From: Conchocele bisecta
Lineage: Eukaryota > Mollusca > Bivalvia > Lucinida > Thyasiridae
Assembly: GCA_029237695.1 (NCBI GenBank)
Contig: CM055265.1
Location: forward strand, 216,024,506-216,088,505
Direction: 5' to 3'
Length of the DNA: 64,000 bases
Part shown: positions 32,901-48,100 of the stretch, in pieces
How positions within the stretch are numbered: position 1 is the stretch's first letter
Layout of the letters: each line of letters starts with the position of its first letter
Notes under the pieces: generated by a model
Database searches by the model: none
What the model was told of the DNA's origin: nothing
Seen by the model: only the letters and a program-made list of their open reading frames with translations
Position numbers and translations under genes: made by a program

Positions 32901-35900
32901 ATATATTCATTCTGTATCCCACTCATGCGGCCCCTGTGCCCCTATGTCAAGGTCAAATGACTTAGAAGTTTGCGTTAAAGTTTCTGTCAAAATTTGCGTT
33001 AGTTTTCACATACCTACTATCTCTGTAACCGTAAGTCAGATTTGCTTGAAACTTTGTATGCTTATTTGGCATCAAACTTGAAATAAATACACTCTGAGAC
33101 CATCAAATGCCTCGGCGGGCTCGACATGCAGACCGTGGCCATCCTCGTTTGGTGTTCACTACCATGTTCCGTGTTCACTACCATATTATATGTTCAGTAC
33201 CATGTTCCGGTGTTCACTGCCATGTTCCGGTGTTCACTGCCATGTTCCATGTTCACTACCATGCTCCGGTGTTCACTACCATGTTTCGTGTTTACTACCA
33301 TGTTCCGGTGTTCACTACCTTGTTCCGGGGTTCACATCCATGTTCTGGTGTTCACTACCATGTTCCGGTGTTCACTACCATTTTCGTTCCGGTTTTCACT
33401 ACCATGTTCTGGTGTTCACTACCATGTTCCGGTGTTCACTACCATTTTCCGGTGTTCACTACCATGTTCCGTGTTCACTACCATTTTATGTGTTCCGTAC
33501 CATGTTCCGGTGTTCACTACCATGTTCCGGTGTTCACTATCATGTTCCGTGTTCACTACCATGTTCTGGTATTCACGACCATGTTCTAGTGTTCACTACC
33601 ATGTTCTGGTTTTCATGACCATGTCCTGGTGTTCTATGTCACCTGCAGGATGACAAGGACCTGGAGGAGAGGTTCCAGTCGTTGGAGGCAAACATGCGGT
33701 CATCGACCTGTCATGATTCCCGCGACTCGGAGACATCCAGCCTGAAGGATTTCCCCACCAACCACGGGAATGTGGGTGGTTATGAGAGGAGTATGTTGTC
33801 TCTTATGACAGGGATGGGTTGTGACCTAGGGGTTTTCATAGTGACCTTTCATAGTATTTCCGTCCCACTTGAAACCAAGGTCCCGTCCCTAAATGGTCAT
33901 AGATGTTGCTGCGACGTTAAACCCATTCACTGTCTTAGGACAATTGTCACCAGAGTAGTTCTTACAGAGCCTACATATTTTCATATCAAATATATTTACA
34001 AAATTTAGGATATTTTCTGTAAATGATGTCAAAAGTTGACGAAATGTTCATAGCAAATGCGGAATAGCATTCCGCATTTGCTATGAAAATTGTGTCAACT
34101 TTCGATGTAAAGATATTTTATGAAGGATTTCCCCACCCACCACGGGTACATGGGCGGCTATGAGAGGAGTACGTGGTCTGAGTGAGATAACCCAGTACAT
34201 GCTGAATACCTTTTCATATGTAATATTTGTTATTTATGATATTTTCCATAAATGATGTCAAAAGTTGAAAAACTGTTCACACATCATCTTGGGTATAATT
34301 TCACCAGATCTTGGCACTGTCTTTCAATGATGAAAGGTTGTATTATGCCCCATATGCGATAGCAAGGGGGGAATATTGCGTTGCTCTTGAGGTTCGTACG
34401 TCCTTCCATACGTCCGTCCGTCCATCCGTGTACATTTACGTCGAAAAGTCGAAAAGTTTGTAAGAGTTTCTCCAGTTACAGTCCAGTATGCCACGGGTGC
34501 ATATAATATCTTACCAACATAATGTTTAGTTGTAATTTCATTACTGAATATATTGTACCCCCACCCCTCAGTTCAGGTATGTTCCAATCTGTATACGACT
34601 GCTGTTGAACAGACATAAAACCACAATCAAGCAATGAATTCACTGTTCACTATGTGGCATTAACCCTTAGACCGCTACTCGCAACAAATATCGTCCACTG
34701 CTGCTTTTATATCTTGCCTTATTTCTCAATAAAAACATGGTTTGACAGCACTACAGAATCATTTCCGATGGAAATGATTCTGAAGTAAAATCATTTCCAA
34801 TGGAAATGATTATGAAGTGCTGTCAAAACATGTTGTAAATTATTCTAAAGTGCTGTCAAAGCGTGTTTTTGATGATAAAAATGGAAAACAGAAAATAAAC
34901 ATCAGACGACCAAAAAAATAAGATAGCGGTCTAAGGGTTAATTCAGTGACTTGAATGACAGCCTCGATACAAATCTCTGCCTGCTAGCATCCAGCACTAC
35001 CTGATACATGTAGAACGTAGAGCTCCATAATTATGTTGCAGGTGGCTCGTACACCACAGAAAGCCCGTCTCCGGAATTCAGTCTCTTTAGCAAGAGTAAG
35101 GACCTGAAGGTATGTTGTGACCAACTGGGATATGCAAGAGAATGATGACTATTCTTTCATTATTGATAAGCTGAAAACTCAACTATTACATGTGCAGGCA
35201 TGGAAAATTTCCGGATTAATCCAGATTTCAGGTCCCAGGGACCACTTTTGTGAATCTTGTAAATCCGATGAAAATGGCGATAAAAAAATTGTAATTTTTT
35301 TTTTTTTTTTTTTTTTATGTGGCGATTCTTTTATTTTCCCCAGCGGAATCCCTGTTATACATGTACTGACTTCTTGTTGCATGTATTATTTTAAATTGAA
35401 ATGGATTATGTTGCCAATTTTTCCTAATTATAGCATATTTTTTCAGGGGAAAATGTGATTATTTAATGTTAAATATACCTCAGAATGAAGCACAGAGCAT
35501 CTAGAATTGAAAACAAATTATGCGGGGGCATGCCCCCAGACCCCCCTAGCAAATCGCAGCGCAATCTGCTGCTCAAATAAATTTTCAGGATTGGGGATAG
35601 TGTTCCACTCCCATGCCTGCATTCAAAGAATTGGAAGAGCTTAATGTTGTAACCCAACGTCGGCGTCGGCGTTGTTGTTCAGTTACAGTTTTTGGTCAAG
35701 CTTGTATCTTCAATACTACTATGCCTACAGCAACCATACTTGCACATAATCTTCCTGTGTTAAGTTGTTGGTCAAGTTTGTATCTCCAATACTGTTAGGC
35801 CTACAACCACCGTACTTGCACATAATTATGACCCAGTTGTATGTACCATAACCCACTGCCAAAGTGACCTTGACCTGCTTTTGCTGGAAAATTATGTTGT

Positions 35901-38900
35901 CATTACTAATAGGCTGAAGATAGTTGAGCTATGCTGTTCTCCAACATCTCTTGTTTTATTAAAGCTGAGAGACAGTAAGACCTCAATGTATGACCTGTCT
36001 ATATTACTGTGACATTTCAGCCGAAGTTGCTGGACGTGAGCAATATCCGGGGCAAGCGGAGATTTGACCGCTCCCTGCGTGGTCTCCATGAGTTGTGTTC
36101 CTGGGGGGCCCGTGAGGGCCTACAAAGACTTCGCGTACTCAGGGAGGTGGGTGTATATGGTGCCAATTAATGACATCAGTCATCACTTGCATATGCAGTT
36201 ATCATTCCCTTACTGTGTACTGAAATGTGCCACTTTTTAGCTCGCTTGCATGAAGTGCAGGAGGAGCTAATGGCATACTCCGGGTGTCCGTCATTGGCGT
36301 CGGTGTTTGCATCGGGGTAAATTTCTTATAACTTCTATTTCCTTTGATAGGACATATTGATAATTCATACATGCAATCCTGTTATGCTGTGACAAACGAG
36401 GACCGTCCAACACCCAGTAAAGCCACGGCTAAGGTCAGATACTTAGCCCATTCAACAAACTAAATGTTTGAGTAAATTTTGTTTCCTTTGATAGAACTTA
36501 GTTATATTTCACATACATTCCTCTTACGTTCCTCTGTGGGTGGTTGGTCTCGCGAACGTGATGGCGTAAATTAATGGTAGGGGTTCCTCCTTATGGGAAT
36601 CATGATTTGTTTGGCCCTCAGGTACGTTTTTATCTTTGGCTCTTTTGTTACCTGTGATTTGAATTGGGTTAATGCCCATTGTAAAAGTAATAAGATTACT
36701 ACTGATTCTACTGCTTTTGGAAGGGGGCCAAGTGACTCTGGTGTGGCGAGGACCTGGCTTCAGATCAGGATTATTCTGATTTCAGGGCTGAATATATAGA
36801 TTTTTTTATTGTAAATATTCAGTTCTGATTTTGGGATTTTCCCCCCATTTGTGCATGTACTTGAACATGTACATGTACTTGTACAGGTAATATATGGGAT
36901 TTAATACTAAACCCATTGACCCGGCCTTAAATGACCTTAGCTGTTGATAGGCCGTTAAACCCCAACAAACAAAACAAACTTACGGTCCTCCATCATGCTG
37001 TGACAAATCAATGAGCCTCCTACGCCCAGTAATCCCAAGGTCAAGGTTATACATGTAGCTTGTTCACAAAACATTCAGTTAAATTTCTTCTGTTTCCTTT
37101 GATAGAACTTATTAATATGTCACACATGCATTTTTAGCTCGACTATTCGAAGAATAAGTAGAGCTTATGTTGTCACCCCGGCGTCGGCGTCGGCGTCGGC
37201 GTCGGCATCACCGTCACACCTTGGTTAAGGTTTTTAGTCAAGCTTATATATGGAATACTACTGGCCCTACACCCACCATACTTGGACAACTTCATCTCCT
37301 AGTGATGTACATCAATAACCCCTGATCTATATTTGACCTTGACCTACATTTCCTCTTGAATTACTTGGTTAATTCCCCTTGGTTAAGGTTTTTAGTCAAC
37401 CTTGGTTAAGGTTTTTAGTCAAGTTTGTATATGCAATACTACTGGCCCTACACCCACCACACTTGGACAACTTCATCTCCTAGTGATGCACATCAATAAC
37501 CCCTGATCTATATTTGACCTTGACCTACATTTCCTCTTGAATTACTTACTTAATTCCCCTTGGTTAAGGTTTTTAGTCAACCTTGGTTAAGATTTTTTTT
37601 CAAGCTTGTACATTGAATACTATTGTGCATCCAGACACCATACTTCGACAACCTTTTCTCATAGGTATGTACATCAATAACCCCTGATCTATATTTGACC
37701 TTCACCTACATTTCCTCTTCAATTACTTACTTAATTCCTTTTGGTTAAGGTTTTTAGTCAACCTTCTATATGGAATACTACTGGCCCTACACCCACCATA
37801 CTTGGACAACTTCATCTCCTAGTGATGTACATCAACAACCCTGACTATATTTGACCTTGACCTACATTTAACCAACCTTAAATTACTTACTTAATTCCCC
37901 TTGGTTAAAGTTTTTACTCAACCTTGGTTAAGGTGTTTAGTCAAGCTTGTAGATGGAATACTATTGTGCATACAGACACCATACTTGGATAACTTTTTCT
38001 CATATGGATGTACATCAATAACCCCTGACCTTTATTTTACCTTCACCTACATTTAACCTTCAATTACTTGGTTAATGTTTATAGTCAAGCTTGTATATGG
38101 AATACTTCTGGGCCTACATCAACCATACTTGGACAACTTCATCTCCTAGTGATGTACATCAATAATCCCTGACCTATATTTCACCTTTACCTACATTTTA
38201 TCCTTAGGATTACTTAGTTATCTCCCCTTATCTTGTTAGTTTTTTACTCAAGCTTGTATATGGAATACTCCTGGGCCTACAGCAACCATACTTGGAAAAA
38301 CACGCATCTACGTCCAAGGTCAAGGTCACTGTTGAAGGTCAAAGGTCAAACCTATTGAAATTCCCTTCCGCTCTATATCTTCTACACCGATGCATGGATT
38401 ATCAAATGGCTTGGCACAAATGTTTCTCATGATGAGAAGGTGTGTCGCCATCAATAACCACGCACCTATGTCCAAGGTCAAGGTCACAGTTGAAGATCAA
38501 AGGTCAAACCTATTGAAATTCCCTTCCGCTCTATATCTTCTACACTGATGCATGGATTATCAAACTGCTAACCACGCACCTACGTTCAAGGTCACAGTTG
38601 AAGGTCAAACCTATTGAAATTCCCTTCCGCTCTATATCTTCTACACCGATGCATGGATTATCAAATGGCTTGGCACAGATGTTTCTCATGTTGAGAAGGT
38701 GTGTTACAATCAATAACCACGCACCTACGTCCAAGGTCAAGGTCACAGTTGAAGGTCAAAGGTCAAACCTATTGAAATTCCCTTCCGCTCTATATCTTCT
38801 ACACCGATGCATGGATTATCAAATGCCTTGGCACAAATGTTTCTCAGGATGAGAAGGTGTGTCGCGATCAATAACCACGCACTACATCCAAGGTCAAGGT

Positions 38901-41900
38901 CACACTGTTGAAGCTCAAAGGTAAAAAATATTGAAATTCCCGAATGGCTTGGCACTTTCAAATGTTCTCACGATGAGAAGTGTCGACCAATAACCACGCA
39001 CCTACGAACTCCAAGGTCCAAGGTCAAGGTCACTGTTGAAGGTCAAAGGTCAAACCTATTGAACTTCCCTTCCTCTCTATGTCTTCTACACCGATGCATG
39101 GATTATCAAATGGCTTGGCACAAATGTTTTCTCATGATGAGAAAGTGTGTCCCGATCAATAACGACGCACTACGTCCAAGGTCAAGGTCACAGTTGTTTA
39201 AGGTCAAAGGTCAAACCTATTGAAATTCCCTTCCGCTCTATATCTTCTACACTGATGCATGGATTATCAAATTGCTAACCACGCACCTACGTCCAAGGTC
39301 ACAGTTGAAGGTCAAAGGTCAAACCTATTGAAATTCCCTTCCGCTCTATATCTTCTACACCGATGCATGGATTATTCAAATGGCTTGGCACAGATGTTTA
39401 TGATGAGAGTGTGTCGCAATCAATAACCATGCACCTACGTCCAAGGTCAAGGTCACAGTTGAAGGTCAAAGGTCAAACCTATTGAAATTCCCTTCCGCAC
39501 TATATCTTCTACACCGATGCATGCATTATCAAATGCCTTGCACAAATGTTTCTCAGGATGAGAAGGTGTGTCTCGATCAATAACCACGCACCTACATCCA
39601 AGGTCAAGGTCATAGTTGAAGGTCAAAGGTCAAACCTATTGAAATTCCCTTCCGCTCTATATCTTCTACACCGATGCATGGATTATCACACTATGCCCAG
39701 GGTCAAGGTCACAGACTTGATGCGTTTGAAACCTTAACACTCACTCGGCTAAATGGCTTATGATCAAAAATGCCTCGTTTTCTTTGGCTGCCAGTGGGGG
39801 TATTCGTGTGCCGACAGGCCACATTTCTAGTTTCCCTTGGTTAATGTTTTTAGTCAACCTTGGTTAAGGTTTTTATGTAGGCCGCAGCCACCTTCTTTGT
39901 CAAGCTATGTGTACATCGACACCCTCGTAGTCGAGCTATGCTGTTCTCCTACAGCTCTTGTTTTAATGGTCCTCGGCCCCTGTTAATCCCAAGGTCAAGG
40001 TCAGAGACTTATTGCTTTCACAAAACTTTACGTTCTTGAAAAGTTCCTATTTTTTTTGTTTCCTTTCATTTATTGTTTTGGTGTGTCACACATGCATGCA
40101 TCTGATGGTCCTCTATCATGCATTAACAAATCCATGATCGTCCATACCCCGCTAATTTCAAGGTCATGGTCACATATCTAGTGTGTTCAAAAATCTAAAA
40201 ATTGGGCTAAACTTCTTATAAATATTCCGTCCTTTTAGGGAACGCCTTGATATTTCGCATATGAATTCCTCTGATGGCACTGTATCATGCTGTGACCTTC
40301 GACCGCCGCAAACCCCAAGATAAAGATCATATGTTTAGCATGTACACAACTTAATATTGAGGTAAATTTCTATAATTTTTGTTTCCATTCATGTAATGTC
40401 GCGATTCAATACTCATACAGCTCCCCAGCCCCCAGGATGGACTTAGACAATTGGGTGTTGGAGACTACACAAGGGGTATTCGAAGCTACTGCTAGTCGAC
40501 TGATGCCATTGTAACATCAGCCCCACCTATGACTCTTGGCTGCCAACAGGGGCCCGTTTCACTGAACTTTGTATGATTAAAATGTTCTTAAGTGCAAAAT
40601 TATGATAGCCTGTAAATTTCACACTAACAACGTTTTCTTGTAAACAATTATTGGATTTACATTTATTGAGTATAGGCTGCATATGCAGCCTATGCTCAAT
40701 AAATGTAAATTCATGATTTGAAATTTCCAGACGATCCTAAAATTGCACTTACGAACATTTTAGTGAAATGGCCCTCAGGTGAGCTCATTGTGAGCAGAGC
40801 CTCGCCTATCCCGTTTCCTGAGCCTTGCCAGATATTTTTACCCATTCACGGCACTAACCTACTATTCTCTATTTATTGAACCACAATGTGTCTATCCAAT
40901 GCTGTCATCATATTTCAGTTTTTCAAGAGAGATTATTCTGCTTTACAAGTGGACCAACTCGACTACTCTGTGCTGGGTATGTTTGTTTTTATACCATACG
41001 GATTACTGTCATAGGCTGCATATGAATAGCTATTGTGAATGACTCGCGATCTATTTTTGTCTTACCCACGTCAGTGGAAAGTGCGACATAGCGATCACAA
41101 TTCCGTTGTAGGCAACATTATCGTTGTAGTCGGCGTCAACAATTTTGAACATCCATCCAAATGTTGAATATCTCCTGATCAGTTAGTCTGATTATTACCA
41201 AACCTTGACCTTGGTGATCTTAACCTGCATGGGTGGGACACTCGCCGGCGATTGCCATGCTGCTGAGATTGTTTGCGGAGAGTTCAATTTATCAAACACA
41301 ATACATATGTGTGTCTGTGTCAACTGTCCATTCAAGTTTACCGGGCTCGGCTTGGACAAGGTATACATTTCATAACGTTGCGTGATAAACTTTATATAGA
41401 CACTGGTCTGGTATTCTGTACACATCGTATGGACTACCGGTGTAACAGGAAATCTTCTCTGATGAAATCTTACCCCTCAGGGGGGAAGATTTCCAGGCTT
41501 AAGCCTAGGAAATATTCCCCTCCCCCGCCTGGAAATTCTCCCCCCCCCCACCCGCCCCCCCCCTGCCCCCCCCCACCCCCCATCACCACCTTCACAGACA
41601 CTGTCCACAAAACTTTTAATGTATTTTCATATACATTGTTGATATTGTGTGCAGGAGCATACAAAATGCACATGCTAGAACCAGTATGTTGGTAACAGAG
41701 GACTAATATCCCTACATGTATACCCAACTAACATAGTCATAATGTATGTCTGCTTGTGGAGAAGGATGTGAATAGGCGAGGCAGCATTTTCTATAAAAGA
41801 GCTATCCAATTTAGTATAATATCTATACATAGACAATATAGTGGTGGTGGGGCGGTAGAGATTCTATTTACCGGTATATGCAATAATTCCCCATTACCAT

Positions 41901-42766
41901 ACTATAACTATTATGTATGTTGGCCGGTAGAGAGTTCTCTAGGTTAAATCTCTACCATAGCTGCATATGATTAGTATAAATGTATAGCACATGGTGGGGG
42001 GTGGGTCTAGAAAATAAAAACAGTATATCTGTGTAGAACAGCAAGTATGTGGCATGTATTGGTGAAGAGATTTTCCGGAAATATTCCCCCCGCCACCATC
42101 TACCATATGCATAGTGGATATGGACGTCTCTTTGTAGACAAGAACAGCCCACGATTGCGGGAGTATTTCTGAAGAAACAAAATAAAGTATGTTGGTGTAG
42201 AACAGACAGCATGTGGCATGTATTGGTGGGGGGGGGGATTTTCCTAGGAAATATCCCCCCCCACCATCTACCATATACAAAGTGGATGTGAATGTCTTTT
42301 TGTAGAGAAGGAGAAGAATAGCAGGTGATTGGGGGAGTATTTCTGATGAAATGAAATGAAAGTTGGTGAAGAGATAGTATGTGGCATGTATTGGTGGGGG
42401 TGGGGGAATATTTTCCTAGGAAATATCCCCCCCCCCCCAACCCCATCTACCATATGCATAGCGGATGTGAATGTCTCTTTGTAGACAAGAATAGCCCACG
42501 ATTGGGGGAGTATTTCTGAAGAAACAAAATAATGTATGTTGGTGTAGAACAGACAGCATGTGGCATGAATTGGTGGGGTGGGGTGGGGGGGGGGGGGAGA
42601 TTTTCCTAGGAAATATCCCCCCCCACCACCATCTACCATATGCAAAGTGGATGTGAATGTCTCTTTGTAGAGAAGGAGAAGAATAGCAGGTGATTGGGGG
42701 AGTATTTCTGATGAAATGAAAGTTGGTGAAAAGATAGCATGTGGCATGTATTGGTGGGGGGGGGGG

Positions 42767-42816
<50 letters not shown>

Positions 42817-45107
42817 TTTTCCTAGGAAATATCCCCCCCCCACCACCATATACCATATGCAAAGTGGATGTGAATGTCTCTTTGTAGAGAAGGAGAAGAA
42901 TAGCAGGTGATTGGGGAGTATTTCTGATGAAATGAAATGAAAGTTGGTGAAGAGAGCATGTGGCATGTATTGGTGGTGGGGGGGGGGGGAGATATTTCGT
43001 AGTAAATATCCCCCCCCCCCACCATCTACCATATGCAAAATGGATGTGAATGTCTCTTTGTAGACAGAATAACCACGATTGGGGGAGTTAATTAATTTAA
43101 ATTGACACTTAGCAAATACCAGCTATCAAAACAGAACAGAACATATCTTTATTTTTTTCAAGATCTCAGACCGCAACATGTGGTATATGAGTACATAAGA
43201 ATGATGTAAGCTTGGCAAATAGGGCTATAATTCATAGAGACATTCACATCCGCTATGCATATGGTAGATGGTTGGGGGGATATTTCCTAGGAAAATCTCC
43301 CCCCCCCCTCCCTCAATACATGCCAAATGCTATCTGTTCTACACCAACATACATTATTTCATCAGAAATACTCCCACAATCGTGGGTTATTCTTGTCTAC
43401 AAAGAGACATTCACATCCACATATTATAGGTAGATGGTTGTGGGGGGAATATTTCCTAGGAAAACCCCCCCCCCCCCTTCCCTCAATACATGCCAAATGC
43501 TATCTGTTCTACACCAAGATACATTATTTCATCATGAGGGAGGTGGGGTTATTCTTGTCTACAAAGAGACATTCACATCCGCTATGCATATGGTAGATGG
43601 TTGGGGGGGGGGGAATGGGGGGGGGGGAATAGGAAAAATCTCCCCCCCTCCCCCCCCCCTGCCAATATGCATCACATGCTAACTGTTCTACACAAACATT
43701 TTCACTTGATCAGAAATCTTCCCCCAATCTTGTGATATTCTTGTCTATCAAGGGACTTACACTATGCATATGTAGATTGGGGTGGGGTGTGATGGTGATT
43801 GGGGTGGGGTGTGAGGGAGGTGATTTTTTACTACCAAATGACATACATTGTGCCTATGTGCACATGTTTGGTGGGAAATAATTCTGCTTTGTAGCATTCA
43901 AACACAAACTTTTGGGTGGGGGAGATTTTCCAGGGTGGGGGGGAGAATTTCCTATGGTCGAGCCTGGAAATATCCCCCCCCCACCACCATATACCATATG
44001 CAAAGTGGATGTGAATGTCTCTTTGTAGAGAAGGAGAAGAATAGCAGGTGATTGGGGGAGTATTTCTGATGAAATGAAATGAAAGTTGGTGAAGAGAGCA
44101 TGTGGCATGTATTGGTGGTGGGGGGGGGGGGGAGATTTTCGTAGGAAATATCCCCCCCCCCACCATCTACCATATGCAAAATGGATGTGAATGTCTCTTT
44201 GTAGACAAGAATAACCCACGATTGGGGGAGTATTTAATTGACACTTAGCAAATACCAGCTATCAAAACAGAACAGAACATATCTTTATTTTTTTCAAGAT
44301 CTCAGACCGCAACATGTGGTATATGAGTACATAAGAATGATGTAAGCTTGGCAAATAGGGCTATAATTCATAGAGACATTCACATCCGCTATGCATATGG
44401 TAGATGGTTGGGGGGATATTTCCTAGGAAAATCTCTCCCCCCCCCCCCTCCCCCCCTCAATACATGATCCAAATGCTATCTGTTCTACACCAACATACAT
44501 TATTTCATCAGAAATACTCCCACAATCGTGGGTTATTCTTGTCTACAAAGAGACATTCACATCCACTATTAATATGGTAGATGGTTGTGGGGGGGAATAT
44601 TTCCTAGGAAACCCCCCCCCCCCCCCCCCCTTCCCTCAATACATGCCAAATGCTATCTGTTCTACACCAAGATACATTATTTCATCATGAGGGAGGTGGG
44701 GTTATTCTTGTCTACAAAGAGACATTCACATCCGCTATGCATATGGTAGATTGGGGGGGGGTGGGGTGGGAATTTCCTAGGTAAAATCTCCCCCCCTCCC
44801 CCCCTCCCCCCCCCCTGCCAATATGCATCACATGCTAACTGTTCTACACAAACATTTTCACTTGATCAGAAATCTTCCCCCAATCTTGTGATATTCTTGT
44901 CTATCAAGGGACTTACACTATGCATATGGTAGATTGGGGTGGGGTGTGAGGGAGGTGATTTTTTACTACCAAATGACATACATTGTGCCTATGTGCACAT
45001 GTTTGGTGGGAAATAATTCTGCTTTGTAGCATTCAAACACAAACTTTTGGGTGGGGGAGATTTTCCAGGGTGGGGGGGAGAATTTCCTATGGTCGAGCCT
45101 GGAAATA

Positions 45108-45146
<39 letters not shown>

Positions 45147-48100
45147 CCCCCGGGGGAGAATTTCCTAGGAAATTCTTCCCCGGGGGGGAATATTTCCAGG
45201 CTCAACCCTGGAAATCTTCCCCCGCGGGGGGCAAGATTTCCAGGGGGGGGAGAATTTCCTGTGACACCGGTACTGTTGTAGACTGGGTATCAATGTTCCT
45301 AACTCACAATCTACATTTGTGGCTGTGACTGGAATAAATGGGGCTGATGGCATTTATGGCCTTTGTAGCTCCTGATCAATTAGCACACTCCTGTAACCTG
45401 ATAACGATCTGTATTGCTTGTTAGAAGCATGTCAGTGTTTCATTGATGGATTGGCAAACAGTGCAGATCCTGATCAGACTGTGCGGATGCACAGACTGAT
45501 ATTTATCTACACTGGCCTCAAAACCCATAAGCCCCATTTCTCCAGTCACAGTCACATTTTTGTTCAGCTTGCTTGAGGAGAGCTGGACATAGCAATCACA
45601 ATGCATGTGTGTCAAATCGCCCAGCCATCATTCAGTAAGGTTGCTTTTCCCCTGAGAGATGAGTTAATGGTCTATGGGTAGACCATTGGACATCAATACT
45701 GGAGATGTAGGTTGTGATTTCAATCCATGCCCTAGGCATGAATTAATCACTTTTACTTTTAGTATTTCCATCCACCTGTTTTTAGCTCACCTGAGCAAAG
45801 CTCGTGAGCTATTGTTATGGCAAAGTGTCCGTCGTCCGTCCGTCCGTGAACATTTTCAATCATCTTCTTCTCCCGAACTGCTGAGCCGATATTGGTTAAA
45901 CTTCACAGGGATGATATATGGGTGATACCATTTCAGATTTGTTAAAATGGAGGTCATTGACAATCCAAGATGGCCGCCATGGAAAAGTAGGTCAAATTCT
46001 TAAAAAATCTTCTTCTCACGAACCGCCAGGCCGATTTCGACGATACTTGGTATGAATGATTGATAGTTAGCGCTGTTTCAGATTTGTTCATATGGTGGCC
46101 CGTGGGTCAAAAATGGGCGTCGCCCGAGGGGTGAAATAGGGGTCAAATTTTATTTTTAATTTTTAACCGAATATAGTCATGTAATATATCAAATCGAAGG
46201 TATTGACGAGACAATCACTCTGGAACATTTTTTGTCTAAATCATATGATTACGTCATCCAAGATGGCCACCGATAGTTCAAATGGTCATTCTTTTACTAA
46301 AGATTTCAAACGTCTTTTTCTTGTAAACTGCTTGGCCGATATTTTGCCAAACTTAACTGTAATGGTCTGTGGTTGAAGCCTGTTCATTTTGTTTAAAATG
46401 GAGGTCATCACCAAATCCAAGATGGCCGCCGTTGAGAAGTAGGTCAAATTCTTAAAAAATCTTCTTCTCACAAACCGCCAGGCCGATTTCGACGATACTG
46501 GGTATGAATGATCGATAGTTAGCGCTGTTTCAGATTTGTTCATAGGTGGCCCTGGGGTCAAAAATGGGCGTCGCCCGAGGGGTCAAATAGGGGTAAATTT
46601 TATTTTTAACCGAATATAGTCATATAATATATCAAATCGAAGGTATTGACGAGACGATCACTCTGGATAATTTTTTGTCTAAATCAGATGATTATGTCAT
46701 CCAAGATGGCCACCGATAGTTCAAAAGGTCATTCTTTTACTAAAGATTTCAAACGTATTCTTCTTGTGAACTACTGCTTACCGATATTGGCCAAACTTAA
46801 CTGTAATGGTCTGTGGGTGAAGCCTGTCCATTTTTGTTAAAATGGAGGTCATCACCAAATCCAAGATGTCCGCCGTTGAAAAGTAGGTCAAATTGTCAAA
46901 AAAATCTTCTGCTCACAAACCTCCAGGCTGATTTCGATGAAACTTGGTGTGAATGATTGATATTTAACGCAGTTTCAGATTTGTTCATATGGTGGCCCCT
47001 GGGTCAAAAATGGGCATGGCCCGAGGGGTCAACTAGGGGTCAAATTATATTTTTGACCGAATATGGTCATATAATATATCCAATCCAAGGTATCGACGAG
47101 ATGATCACTCTGGAGCATGTTAATTTTTGTCAAAATGGAGGTCATCACCAAATTCAAGATGTCCGCCGTTGAAAAGTAGGTCAAATTGTCAAAAAAAATT
47201 CTTCTCACATTTCGACGAAACTTTGTATGAATGATCGATAGTTAACGCTGATTCAGATTTGTTCATATGGTGGCACATTCGCAATATATGTTAGATCAGA
47301 AGGTACCAACAAATTCTGTGGAACATTTGAAGTTGTAAGTGAAGAGTCTTTGTGAAATCAAGATAACCACTATGGAGGCTTTTAGGTGAGCGATACAGGC
47401 CCACTAAATGGGCCTGTCCCATCTGTTGCTGATATGTTAAACCTGTCCACCTTGTACTTTTCCCTGAAAATGCCTAGGCACATTCGGCGCGTAGTCCATG
47501 GACACATCGTTAATAATCTGATCCATTATTTCTCTTGGCAGCCATTGTTGTTGATGTTGTTAATTGTTCTGTCCTTCATAGGACAACCTCTTGAAGAGTT
47601 GGGAATGGCGGTTTAAATGTAACTAATCCGTTACCAAGGAATCCGCTACCACTACTAGAATTTTCTTAGCCTTATCGTGTGTCACACCCCCTTCGTTTTC
47701 TTCTAGCGGGAATTATTTCTAGCCTGTTGTATTTGTATTGTTATTTAAGCTTATCAGCCTTACACGATTGATAACTGATGTTTATTCAGCTGCCATGGTG
47801 ACACTTGAAGAGGTTAGTGAAAGAGGAGGGCTAACTCCAAATTGGAGTTAGTCCTCCTCTTTCCCTGACACTTAACTTATCATCACATGATAAGTGACAC
47901 TTCTCCATTTATTGACAGGGCCAGATTGTGGTGTCCTATCATTTGGCAGTGACTGTATTGGAGCCAACTTCCTCACCAGTAAATCCAGGTGAGATGTCAT
48001 CAGCGGTCATGGGGAATCAGGGCTGAGAATTTTCAGGATATATCCTGAAATCAAGATTTGAGGTTCCTGATAATTGCAGAAAAATACTAATGTTACAATA

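Noticed and set aside
33107..33653. Open frames of 142-175 aa in three forward frames
   Set aside because: Second block of the same minisatellite.
38540..39737. ORFs of 63-84 aa on both strands
   Set aside because: They recur with the 155-bp satellite unit and have no independent support.
41470..45353. Many ORFs of 60-256 aa rich in Pro, His and Gly
   Set aside because: Translations of the C/G-tract repeat array, present on both strands and in several frames.
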